From contig NZ_WWIR01000043.1 of the NCBI RefSeq assembly GCF_009863025.1, positions 1 through 53,194 of the forward strand: a DNA stretch of 53,194 nt, given 5' to 3'. Source of the DNA: Streptomyces sp. SID4985 (GTDB lineage: Bacteria > Actinomycetota > Actinomycetes > Streptomycetales > Streptomycetaceae). The notes beneath the pieces are model-generated. The model was not told the DNA's origin, did no database searches, and saw only the letters and a list, made by a program, of their open reading frames with translations. Position numbers and translations under genes: made by a program. This document shows positions 1-8,788 of this stretch, piece after piece (positions within the stretch are counted from its first letter, which is position 1; every line of letters begins with the position of its first letter).

Positions 1-525
1 GCCGCCCTGCTCAGCCTCGCCCACGACCAGGACGCCGAGGCGCTCACCGCCCGCTTCGCGGCCCGGCTGCGCACGACCGAGCCGGACCTCTCCGTCGCCG
101 CCGCCGAGCCGCGCGAGGTCTGGGACGACGTGCCCGCCGGGCTGCGCGAGGCCCGGCACGTCGCGGACGCCCTCGCGGGCGCCGTCGCCGCCCTGGACCG
201 GCCGCCCGTGATACGGCTGCGGGACGTCCATCTGCGTGGCCTGGTACGGCTGTTGCGCGACGACCCGCAGGTGCAGTCCTTCGCGGAACGGGAGTTGGAC
301 GGTCTGCTGTGCGCCGAGGGCGGCGAGCTGCTGAACGTGCTGCGCACCTACCTCGCGACCGGCCGCAACAAGTCCCGCACCGCCCAGCTCCACCACGTCT
401 CGCGGCCCGCCCTCTACCGCCGACTGGAGGCGATACAGACGCGCCTCGGCATCGACCTCGACGACTTCGAGCAGGCGGCCTCGGTGCACATCGCCCTGCT
501 CGCCCACGACGCGCAACAACGTTGA
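1..525 (+). CDS. PucR-family transcriptional regulator, C-terminal part (5' end outside window)
   Basis: The frame is open from the first base and stops at 523-525, so only about the last 174 residues are present. The end carries a PucR-type C-terminal helix-turn-helix: L-L-N-V-L-R-T-Y-L-A-T-G-R-N followed by K-S-R-T-A and a recognition-helix-like S-R-P-A-L-Y-R-R-L, then L-G-I-D-L-D-D. This is the layout of PucR and CdaR-like regulators, which often control purine, hydantoin or amino-acid catabolism. It lies directly upstream of, and on the same strand as, the pyrimidine-degradation genes starting at 682, so it is a good candidate for their regulator; that role is inferred. The sensory N-terminus cannot be seen. 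Confidence 0.85.
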   Translation, partial: AALLSLAHDQDAEALTARFAARLRTTEPDLSVAAAEPREVWDDVPAGLREARHVADALAGAVAALDRPPVIRLRDVHLRGLVRLLRDDPQVQSFAERELDGLLCAEGGELLNVLRTYLATGRNKSRTAQLHHVSRPALYRRLEAIQTRLGIDLDDFEQAASVHIALLAHDAQQR

Positions 526-575
526 AACACGCCACGACCTGGGAAAACGGCGCTGAAACACGGCCCCGCCGACTC

Positions 576-614
576 GTGACACGGTGACACGGCCGACCCC
601 CGCACACGTGACAC
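576..614. promoter_or_regulatory. GTGACAC repeats between the PucR gene and the catabolic operon (candidate operator)
   Basis: GTGACAC occurs three times, at 576-582, 584-590 and 608-614, with start spacings of 8 and 24 bases. The group sits 68 to 106 bp upstream of the start at 682. A repeated heptamer on a constant phase in a promoter region suggests a binding site, possibly for the neighbouring PucR protein. No protein-DNA evidence is available, and tandem GTGAC could arise by chance in GC-rich DNA. Confidence 0.35.
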
Positions 615-681
615 CCTGCCACTCAAAACCGGCCACCCGCCCTTCCTAGGCTCACCCTCACATCGAGCTACGGAGGTCCCG

Positions 682-1524
682 ATGAGCCGAGTGATCCGCG
701 CCGCCCTCTTCCAGACGGCCTGGACGGGCGACAAGGAGTCCATGATCCAGGTGCACGAGCAGGCGGCCCGCGACGCCGCCGCCCAGGGCGCCCAAGTCCT
801 CTGCTTCCAGGAGCTGTTCTACGGCCCCTACTTCTGCCAGGTCCAGGACAAGGCGTTCTACGAGTACGCCGAGCAGATCCCCGAGGGCCCCACCGTCCGC
901 CGCTTCCAGGCGCTGGCGAAGGAACTGGGCATCGTCCTCGTCCTGCCCATGTACGAGGAGGAGCAGCCCGGCGTCCTCTACAACACCGCCGCCGTGATCG
1001 ACGCCGACGGCTCCTACCTCGGCAAGTACCGCAAGACCCACATCCCCCAGGTCCAGGGCTTCTGGGAGAAGTTCTACTTCCGCCCGGGGAACAGCGGCTG
1101 GCCCGTCTTCGACACCGCCGTCGGCCGCATCGGCGTCTACATCTGCTACGACCGCCACTTCCCCGAGGGCTGGCGCGCGCTGGGCCTCGCCGGAGCGGAG
1201 ATCGTCTTCAACCCCTCGGCCACCTCGCGCGGACTCTCCCGCTACCTCTGGCAGTTGGAGCAGCCGGCCGCCGCCGTCGCCAACGAGTACTTCGTCGGCG
1301 CGATCAACCGGGTCGGCGTGGAGGACCTCGGCGACAACGACTTCTACGGCACCACGTACTTCGTGGACCCGGAGGCCCAGTTCGTCGGCGAGGTCGCCAG
1401 CGACAAGGAGACCGAACTGGTCGTCCGCGACCTCGACATGGCGAAGCTGCGCGAGGTGCGGGACCGGTGGCAGTTCTACCGCGACCGCGAGCCGAACGCG
1501 TACGGCCCGCTGACGGCGCCGTAA
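682..1524 (+). CDS. Nitrilase-superfamily carbon-nitrogen hydrolase, probable beta-ureidopropionase/N-carbamoyl amidohydrolase
   Basis: Cytosolic hydrolase of 280 aa. The Glu-Lys-Cys triad of the nitrilase superfamily is visible: E44 in C-F-Q-E-L-F-Y-G-P, K118 in Y-R-K-T-H-I-P and C155 in Y-I-C-Y-D-R-H-F-P-E-G. Family members with these blocks hydrolyse N-carbamoyl-beta-alanine or N-carbamoylputrescine to the amine, CO2 and ammonia. A dihydropyrimidinase gene begins 45 bp downstream, which makes the third step of reductive pyrimidine breakdown the likely role. The ATG at 682 is preceded by a GGAGG-type site (acggaggtcccg), fixing the start. Length is normal for the family. N-carbamoylputrescine amidase is the main alternative. 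Confidence 0.88.
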   Translation: MSRVIRAALFQTAWTGDKESMIQVHEQAARDAAAQGAQVLCFQELFYGPYFCQVQDKAFYEYAEQIPEGPTVRRFQALAKELGIVLVLPMYEEEQPGVLYNTAAVIDADGSYLGKYRKTHIPQVQGFWEKFYFRPGNSGWPVFDTAVGRIGVYICYDRHFPEGWRALGLAGAEIVFNPSATSRGLSRYLWQLEQPAAAVANEYFVGAINRVGVEDLGDNDFYGTTYFVDPEAQFVGEVASDKETELVVRDLDMAKLREVRDRWQFYRDREPNAYGPLTAP

Positions 1525-1569
1525 CCAACAGGTCCTGTCCAGAAGGCCGTTCGATCCAGGAGTAGGAGC

Positions 1570-2973
1570 ATGGGCACCCGTACCCTCATCCGCAACGGTC
1601 TCGTCATCACCGCCTCCGACGAGATCCACGCCGACGTACTCATCGAGGACGGCCGAATCGCCGCCCTCGCCGCCACCGGCACCCCCGCGGCCGAGGCGTT
1701 CACCGCGGACCGGACCATCGACGCGACCGGGAAGTACGTCATCCCCGGCGGCGTCGACGGCCACACCCACATGGAGATGCCGTTCGGCGGCACGTACGCC
1801 GCCGACACCTTCGAGACCGGCACCCGCGCCGCAGCCTGGGGCGGGACGACCACGATCGTGGACTTCGCCATCCAGAACGTCGGCGGCACCCTGCGCGAGG
1901 GCCTGGACGCCTGGCACCAGAAGGCCGAGGGCAACTGCGCGATCGACTACGGCTTCCACATGATCGTCTCCGACGTGAACCAGGAGACGCTCAAGGAAAT
2001 GGACCTTCTGGTCGAGGAGGGGGTGACCTCGTTCAAGCAGTTCATGGCCTACCCGGGCGTTTTCTACTCCGACGACGGCCAGATCCTCCGCGCGATGCAG
2101 CGCGCCGCCGAGAACGGCGGGCTGATCATGATGCACGCCGAGAACGGCATCGCCATCGACGTGCTGGTCGAGCAGGCCCTCGCGCGCGGCGAGACCGACC
2201 CCCGCTACCACGGCGAGGTCCGCAAGGCCCTCCTGGAGGCGGAGGCCACCCACCGCGCGATCAAGCTCGCCCAGGTCGCCGGCGCCCCGCTCTACGTCGT
2301 GCACGTCTCCGCGCAGGAGGCCGTGGCCGAGCTGGCCCGCGCCCGCGACGAGGGGCTGAACGTCTTCGGTGAGACCTGCCCGCAGTACCTGTTCCTGTCC
2401 ACCGACAACCTCGCCGAGCCGGACTTCGAGGGCGCCAAGTACGTGTGCAGCACGCCGTTGCGGCCGCGCGAGCACCAGTCCGCCCTGTGGCGGGGCCTGC
2501 GCACCAACGACCTCCAGGTGGTCTCCACCGACCACTGCCCGTTCTGCTTCTCCGGCCAGAAGGAGCTGGGCCGGGGCGACTTCTCCAAGATCCCCAACGG
2601 GATGCCGGGCGTGGAGAACCGCATGGACCTCCTCCACCAGGCCGTGGTCGACGGGCACATCTCGCGCCGCCGCTGGATCGAGATCGCCTGCGCCACCCCG
2701 GCCCGCATGTTCGGCATGTACCCGAAGAAGGGCACCATCGCGCCCGGCGCCGACGCCGACGTGGTGATCTACGACCCGCACGCCGAGCAGGTGATCTCCG
2801 CCGAGACGCACCACATGAACGTCGACTACTCGGCATACGAGGGCAGGCGGATCACCGGCCGCGTCGAGACCGTGCTCTCGCGCGGTGTGCCCGTGATCAC
2901 CGAGCGGGAGTACACCGGCCACGCCGGACACGGCGTCTACACCCCGCGCTCCACCTGTCAGTACCTCAACTAG
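1570..2973 (+). CDS. hydA: Dihydropyrimidinase / D-hydantoinase
   Basis: Cyclic amidohydrolase of 467 aa that opens dihydropyrimidine or hydantoin rings to N-carbamoyl amino acids. Metal-site features are present: D-G-H-T-H with H65 and H67, the lysine expected to be carbamylated (K156 in V-T-S-F-K-Q-F), H-A-E-N-G, H-V-S-A near the middle, and S-T-D-H-C-P-F toward the end. The sequence closes with the typical G-R-V-E-T-V-L-S-R-G-V-P-V-I segment. The start at 1570 follows an AGGAGTAGGAGC site. It lies between the carbamoyl hydrolase and the LLM oxidoreductase with short gaps on the same strand, consistent with one operon. The exact substrate (dihydrouracil or a 5-substituted hydantoin) cannot be told. 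Confidence 0.93.
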   Translation: MGTRTLIRNGLVITASDEIHADVLIEDGRIAALAATGTPAAEAFTADRTIDATGKYVIPGGVDGHTHMEMPFGGTYAADTFETGTRAAAWGGTTTIVDFAIQNVGGTLREGLDAWHQKAEGNCAIDYGFHMIVSDVNQETLKEMDLLVEEGVTSFKQFMAYPGVFYSDDGQILRAMQRAAENGGLIMMHAENGIAIDVLVEQALARGETDPRYHGEVRKALLEAEATHRAIKLAQVAGAPLYVVHVSAQEAVAELARARDEGLNVFGETCPQYLFLSTDNLAEPDFEGAKYVCSTPLRPREHQSALWRGLRTNDLQVVSTDHCPFCFSGQKELGRGDFSKIPNGMPGVENRMDLLHQAVVDGHISRRRWIEIACATPARMFGMYPKKGTIAPGADADVVIYDPHAEQVISAETHHMNVDYSAYEGRRITGRVETVLSRGVPVITEREYTGHAGHGVYTPRSTCQYLN

Positions 2974-2984
2974 GAGTGGCGCTC

Positions 2985-4004
2985 ATGGACTTCGGACTAG
3001 TCCTGCAGACCGATCCGCCTGCCTCCCGCGTCGTCGACCTCATGAAGCGCGCCGAGGCCAACGGCTTCACGTACGGCTGGACCTTCGACTCCGCCGTGCT
3101 CTGGCAGGAGCCGTTCGTCATCTACAGCCAGATCCTCGCGAACACCGAGCGGCTGACCGTCGGGCCCATGGTCACCAACCCGGGCACCCGCACCTGGGAG
3201 GTCACCGCCTCCACCTTCGCCACCCTGAACGACATGTTCGGCAACCGCACGGTGTGTGGCATCGGCCGGGGCGACTCCGCGATGCGCGTCGCGGGCCGCA
3301 AGCCCAACACGCTCGCCCGGATCAGCGAGGCCATGAAGGTCATCCGCGCCCTCGGCCGGGGCGAGGAGGCCGACCTCGGCGGTACCGTCATCCGCTTCCC
3401 CTGGACCAAGCCGGACGCCCAACTCCCGGTCTGGATGGCCGCGTACGGCCCCAAGGCGCTGAAGATGACCGGCGAGGAGGCCGACGGCTTCATCCTCCAG
3501 CTCGCCGATCTGTACCTCACCGAGTACATGGTGAAGGCGGTCAAGGACGCCGCCGTGGCGGCGGGGCGTGACCCCTCCGAGGTCACCATCTGCGTGGCCG
3601 CCCCGGCTTATGTCACCGAGGACGACTCGCCCGAGGCCCTCGCCCACGCCCGCGACCAGTGCCGCTGGTTCGGCGGCATGGTCGGCAACCACGTGGCCGA
3701 CCTCGTCGCCAAGTACGGCGAGCACTCGGGCCAGGTGCCCGACGAACTCACCGAGTACATCAAGTCCCGCGAGGGCTACGACTACGCTCACCACGGGCGC
3801 AGTGGCAACCCCGACACCCAGTTCGTGCCCGACGAGATCGTGGACCGCTTCTGTCTCATCGGCCCCGTCGAACGGCACATCGAGAAGCTGGCCGCGCTGC
3901 GCGAGCTGGGCGTCGACCAGTTCGCCGTCTACGACATGCACGACGCGCAGGAGGCGACCATCGACGCCTACGGCACGAAGGTCATCCCGGCGCTCAACGC
4001 CTGA
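2985..4004 (+). CDS. LLM-class F420-dependent oxidoreductase (TIGR03842-like)
   Basis: A 339-aa luciferase-like (TIM-barrel) oxidoreductase beginning M-D-F-G-L-V-L-Q-T-D-P-P. This opening and the internal F-G-N-R-T-V-C-G-I-G-R-G-D-S block match the family usually annotated as TIGR03842 F420-dependent oxidoreductases. The ATG at 2985 is 12 bp after the dihydropyrimidinase stop and has a TAGGAGTGG ribosome site overlapping that stop, so the genes look translationally linked. The frame is open further upstream but that part overlaps hydA and is not coding. In this setting it may carry out a redox step on a pyrimidine-derived compound; substrate and F420 use are inferred from the family only. Confidence 0.85.
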   Translation: MDFGLVLQTDPPASRVVDLMKRAEANGFTYGWTFDSAVLWQEPFVIYSQILANTERLTVGPMVTNPGTRTWEVTASTFATLNDMFGNRTVCGIGRGDSAMRVAGRKPNTLARISEAMKVIRALGRGEEADLGGTVIRFPWTKPDAQLPVWMAAYGPKALKMTGEEADGFILQLADLYLTEYMVKAVKDAAVAAGRDPSEVTICVAAPAYVTEDDSPEALAHARDQCRWFGGMVGNHVADLVAKYGEHSGQVPDELTEYIKSREGYDYAHHGRSGNPDTQFVPDEIVDRFCLIGPVERHIEKLAALRELGVDQFAVYDMHDAQEATIDAYGTKVIPALNA

Positions 4005-4015
4005 CCGGCCGCGGT

Positions 4016-4072
4016 CGGCCCGACCGATCGCAACCGGCCTGACCGATCGCAGCCGGCCCGACCGCCCGCAGT
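4016..4072. repeat. Three imperfect 19-bp tandem repeats
   Basis: Units at 4016-4034, 4035-4053 and 4054-4072 are near-identical versions of cggcc(c/t)gaccgatcgca(a/g)c, the third diverging at its centre. They lie between the LLM oxidoreductase stop and the permease gene. No function is evident. Confidence 0.7.
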
Positions 4073-4083
4073 CGGATCGAACT

Positions 4084-4117
4084 CCCCCTCCCCGCAGGCC
4101 CCTTGCGCGGGAGGGGG
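4084..4117. terminator. Weak hairpin between the LLM oxidoreductase and the permease
   Basis: A 9-bp stem pairs 4084-4092 (ccccctccc) with 4109-4117. There is no clear U-run. It could attenuate read-through into the permease gene, which has no obvious strong ribosome site, or be coincidental GC-rich pairing. Confidence 0.35.
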
Positions 4118-4215
4118 CGGCCCGGACGCCCGTACGGAACTTACGGACGCACCCCCCAATCGGCGCCACCCGCACGGCCTGTCCCGTCGTCCCACTCATC
4201 CGATTGGCCTGTCCC

Positions 4216-5742
<1,527 letters not shown>

Positions 5743-5755
5743 GGGAGTTGCAGAG

Positions 5756-5788
5756 CACGGCACCCCGGCGTCGGGCCGGGGTGCCGTG
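5756..5788. terminator. Bidirectional hairpin terminator between convergent genes
   Basis: A perfect 14-bp stem pairs 5756-5769 (cacggcaccccggc) with 5775-5788 around a 5-base loop. It sits between the permease (plus) and the DUF3558-like gene (minus), so it can end both transcripts. Confidence 0.85.
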
Positions 5789-5844
5789 GTGTTGTCCGAG
5801 GTGTGCGGCGGCGGCCCAGAGGCGTCGCCGGACGCCGCCTCAGG

Positions 5845-6531
5845 TCAGCCCGACTTCCCCGCACTGGCCTGGAGGGCCGCCATCGCGGCCTTCGCCGCCT
5901 TGATGGCGCCCTTGTTGATCTCGTCGGTGGCGGGCGCCTTCTTGTTCTCGAAGTCGCTGCCGCTGTAGGTGATGACCACCAGGGCGTTGGCAGCACGGGC
6001 CATCACCAGGCCCTCGCGGGTCTGCTGCTTGTCCTCGGTGGTGAGGTTCACGACCGAGTAGCCGCTGTCGCCGAGACCGGAGACCACGCCGCCGCCGCTC
6101 TTCTCGGTGACGCGCTGCTGGTACTCCTTGGTCGCCTCCTGGTCGGACGGGGTGACCTCGTAGGAGACGTCGAGCCAGCGGTAGTCGAAGCCTTTCAGGG
6201 CGTTCCAGGAGCAGGTGCGGCGCAGCGTGGAGTCGGTGGAGGGGATCTCCTTGCCCGCCGTCTTGGCCCCGGGCACAAGGGACTTGATGGTGTCGACGGG
6301 CACACCGGTGCACGGCGCGGGTGCCGCTGCGTAGGTCTTCACCGCCGGGGCGGACGAGTCACCGCCACCGCCGTCGGAGGAGGCGGCCGGGGCGGTCTCC
6401 TGTCCGGCGGAGCGGTGCTCGGCGGCGGCGGGCGTGGCCGGGCCGGAGGACAGGGTCCAGCCCACGCAGGCCAGCACGACGACGGGGGACAGACGTGCGG
6501 TGAGGGCGAGCGGCAGAGGAAGAGATCGCAC
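5845..6531 (-). CDS. Exported DUF3558-like protein
   Basis: A 228-aa protein with an N-terminal hydrophobic signal (V-R-S-L-P-L-P-L-A-L-T-A-R-L-S-P-V-V-V-L) and an Ala-rich, low-complexity linker. It is followed by a C-T-G-V-P-V-D-T-I block and a C-S-W-N-A block spaced as in DUF3558 lipoproteins of actinobacteria. The GTG at 6531 is chosen because gagaag lies 6-7 bases upstream and the signal peptide then begins immediately; the open frame continues to 6597 but adds an unlikely leader. A cysteine occurs within the signal region (L-A-C-V-G-W), but the surrounding lipobox is poor, so secreted rather than lipid-anchored is possible. Function is unknown; DUF3558 proteins are surface-associated. 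Confidence 0.75.
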   Translation of the reverse strand: MRSLPLPLALTARLSPVVVLACVGWTLSSGPATPAAAEHRSAGQETAPAASSDGGGGDSSAPAVKTYAAAPAPCTGVPVDTIKSLVPGAKTAGKEIPSTDSTLRRTCSWNALKGFDYRWLDVSYEVTPSDQEATKEYQQRVTEKSGGGVVSGLGDSGYSVVNLTTEDKQQTREGLVMARAANALVVITYSGSDFENKKAPATDEINKGAIKAAKAAMAALQASAGKSG

Positions 6532-6721
6532 GGCGCACTTCTCGTGGGGGAGGGGGTGCGGAAGGGTCCGCAGGGTGGACGGAGACGACAGTCTCACACG
6601 ACTGACCCCGGCGCGGAAGGGCCAACTCGCTGCGTACTCGGCCGGTGACCCAGCCCGTTCAGGAAGGCGCCGTATGCCGGGAATCGCCCGGCCGGCGGGA
6701 TGTGTGGCGCGGATTCCGTCC

Positions 6722-6737
6722 GTTGGTATGGACCTGT
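6722..6737. promoter_or_regulatory. DasR-like (GntR-type) imperfect palindrome upstream of the protease gene
   Basis: The 16-mer gttggtatggacctgt resembles the GntR/DasR responsive element, whose core is TGGTCTAGACCA: TGGT, the central T and GACC are conserved, with mismatches elsewhere. It lies 100-115 bp upstream of the protease start. The match is imperfect and unproven. Confidence 0.35.
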
Positions 6738-6771
6738 CATCAAGGGCCGACTAGGCTCTGCCCCGCACAGA

Positions 6772-6785
6772 TGAGAGCGCTCTCA
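6772..6785. promoter_or_regulatory. Perfect 14-bp palindrome TGAGAGCGCTCTCA (LacI-family-type operator)
   Basis: TGAGAGCGCTCTCA is a perfect palindrome centred on GCGC, close to the CebR/CelR-type site TGGGAGCGCTCCCA found before Streptomyces and Thermobifida cellulase genes. It sits 52-65 bp upstream of the protease GTG, a position suited to repression. The binding protein is not encoded in the visible neighbourhood. Confidence 0.6.
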
Positions 6786-6836
6786 GTCATCCGCTGTTCC
6801 ACCCCCACCTTGTTGGAACGATGAAGGGCAACTCCC

Positions 6837-7994
6837 GTGAGACGCAAGCGACTTCTGCGCGCGGCCGGGGCCGCACTCCTCATCCTCGGCGGACTGACGG
6901 CGGCCGGTACCGTCCCCGCCACCGCGAACGACTCCGCCACCACCGCGAAGGCCCCCGCCTCCGAGGGCCTGCTCACCGCGATGCGGCACGACTTCGGCCT
7001 GACGAGGGAACAGGCCGAGGCCCGCCTCGCCTCGGAACGCGCGGCCACGAAGCTCGACCCCGAGGCCCGCAGGACGGCCGGATCGGCGTACGGCGGCTCC
7101 TGGTACGACGCGGACAGCGGACGGCTCACCGTGGCCGTCACCGACGCCGCCTCCCCGGCCACCCGCGCGGCCCTGCGCGACGCCGGTGCCACGGTCCGCA
7201 CCGTCCGCCACAGCGCCCGTGAACTGGACGCGGCGAAGGCCCGCATCGACCGGCTCAAGGCCCCGTCGGGCGTGAGCAGTTGGCACGTCGACCCCCAGGC
7301 GGGCACCGTCGTCGTCGACGTGGTGCGCGGCCGGAGTGCCGACAACGATGTCCAGCGCTTCCTGGCGAACGCCCGCGCGGCCGGACCTGTCACCGTCGAG
7401 ACCGTCTCCAAGGCCGCGGGCACCCTCGCCGCGGGCACTGTCGGCGGCGACCCCTACTACACCGGCAACGTCCGCTGCTCCATAGGCTTCTCGGTCTACG
7501 GCGGCTTCGTCACCGCCGGACACTGCGGCCAGCCCTCCGCCGCCGTCTACGGCTGGGACCGCTCCTACGTCGGCAACTTCCAGGGCTCGTCCTTCCCGGA
7601 CAACGACTACGCCTGGGTCAACGTCGGCAGCGGCTGGTGGACCGTACCCGTCGTCCTCGGCTGGGGCACCGTCTCCGACCAACTGGTGCGCGGCTCCAAC
7701 GTGGCACCGCCCGGCACCTCCATCTGCCGCTCCGGCTCCACCACCCACTGGCACTGCGGCACCGTCCTCGCCCTCAACGAGACGGTCAACTACAGCCAGG
7801 GAGCGGTCCGTCAGCTGACCAAGACGAACGTCTGCGCCGAAGGCGGCGACTCCGGCGGCTCGTTCATCAGCGGCGACCAGGCCCAGGGCGTCACCTCCGG
7901 CGGCTGGGGCAACTGCTCCAGCGGCGGCGAGACCTGGTTCCAGCCGATCAACGAGATCCTGAACCGGTATGGGTTGACGCTGCACACGGCCTGA
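6837..7994 (+). CDS. Secreted S1-family serine protease (streptogrisin/alpha-lytic protease type)
   Basis: A 385-aa preproprotease. Residues 1-30 form a signal peptide (R-R-K-R then hydrophobic, ending A-T-A). About 35-200 is the alpha-lytic-protease-type propeptide needed for folding, and the mature enzyme starts near T201-V-G-G. Catalytic residues are H229 in T-A-G-H-C-G, D257 in P-D-N-D-Y and S339 in G-G-D-S-G-G-S; paired cysteines (C214/C230, C297/C307, C333/C360) fit the streptogrisin fold. The GTG at 6837 begins the signal peptide directly; ORFs starting earlier are in other frames. Specificity is unknown. Operator-like palindromes upstream suggest repression, possibly by a sugar-responsive regulator. 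Confidence 0.93.
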   Translation: MRRKRLLRAAGAALLILGGLTAAGTVPATANDSATTAKAPASEGLLTAMRHDFGLTREQAEARLASERAATKLDPEARRTAGSAYGGSWYDADSGRLTVAVTDAASPATRAALRDAGATVRTVRHSARELDAAKARIDRLKAPSGVSSWHVDPQAGTVVVDVVRGRSADNDVQRFLANARAAGPVTVETVSKAAGTLAAGTVGGDPYYTGNVRCSIGFSVYGGFVTAGHCGQPSAAVYGWDRSYVGNFQGSSFPDNDYAWVNVGSGWWTVPVVLGWGTVSDQLVRGSNVAPPGTSICRSGSTTHWHCGTVLALNETVNYSQGAVRQLTKTNVCAEGGDSGGSFISGDQAQGVTSGGWGNCSSGGETWFQPINEILNRYGLTLHTA

Positions 7995-8005
7995 CCGCGA
8001 TCCGC

Positions 8006-8043
8006 AGGGGCCCCGCCGGTCGTGCGACACCGGTGGGGCTCCT
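8006..8043 (+). terminator. Hairpin terminator after the protease gene
   Basis: Bases 8006-8020 pair with 8029-8043 over 15 positions including G-U wobbles, with an 8-base loop. It lies just after the protease stop and before the SRPBCC gene. Confidence 0.7.
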
Positions 8044-8115
8044 CCGTGTTTCCCCGCGCTCCGGCACATACTTCGGTCATCGGTCTTCGACAACTCAGGA
8101 ACTCAAGGAGAAGAG

Positions 8116-8628
8116 ATGCGACTTGTCGACGTTCCCCGCGTGGAGTGCGCGACGGAGATAGCCGCCGACCCGAAGCGGGTGTGGGCACTCGTGTCGGACA
8201 TCTCCACACCGGCCCGCCACAGCCCGGAACTCCAGGAGGTGGAGTGGCTCGACGGGGCCGAGGAACCGGCCGTCGGCGCGTGTTTCTCCGGCCGCAACCA
8301 CAACGACGTGCTGGGCGAGTGGCGTACGGTCAGCCGCATCGCGCAGTTCGCCGAGCCCCGGGTCTTCGCCTGGGAGGTCGTCCGCTACAACGACCGTGAT
8401 CTCGGTGGGCCGTTGACGATCTGGACGTTCACCCTGGAGCCGCTCACGGACGGCGCGGGCACCCGGTTGCGGCACGGGATGCGCCTCGGCCCCGGTCGTG
8501 GCCCGCTGAACGCCTTCGTCGAGCGGTACCCGGAGCGGGAGGAGCAGATCGTCGACGGCCGCCTCGCCCTGCTCCGCACGGGGATCGAGAAGACGTTGGC
8601 CGGGGTGAAGGCCGAGGCGGAATCGTGA
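8116..8628 (+). CDS. SRPBCC (START/polyketide-cyclase-like) family protein
   Basis: A 170-aa cytosolic protein with the SRPBCC pattern: a first strand leading into I-A-A-D-P-K-R-V-W-A-L-V-S-D-I, a tryptophan-rich central sheet (E-W-R-T-V-S, F-A-W-E-V-V) and a long C-terminal helix. These helix-grip folds bind hydrophobic ligands or act as aromatase/cyclases; many stand-alone copies in actinobacteria are of unknown role. The start at 8116 has an aaggagaag ribosome site. It is not in an obvious operon: the protease terminator precedes it and a 160-bp GC-rich gap with no recognisable element follows. Confidence 0.8.
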   Translation: MRLVDVPRVECATEIAADPKRVWALVSDISTPARHSPELQEVEWLDGAEEPAVGACFSGRNHNDVLGEWRTVSRIAQFAEPRVFAWEVVRYNDRDLGGPLTIWTFTLEPLTDGAGTRLRHGMRLGPGRGPLNAFVERYPEREEQIVDGRLALLRTGIEKTLAGVKAEAES

Positions 8629-8788
8629 GCCTGGCCTGAAGTGGGGCTCGGGGCCGGGCGGGGCGCGCTCGGTGTGTCGGCGGGGCGGGCGGGGCGTGGC
8701 TGACGCGCGAGCGGTGCGTGGTTGACGTGCGGGCCGCCGGGCGGAAAGTCTCGTTCCGCAGGCGCAGGTCACGCAGACGGGAGACCTC

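Noticed and set aside
658..2931. A 757-residue minus-strand frame opposite the pyrimidine genes
   Set aside because: It covers two clearly recognisable plus-strand enzymes with intact catalytic motifs; its low-complexity Val/Gly/Asp composition is typical of a frame shadow.
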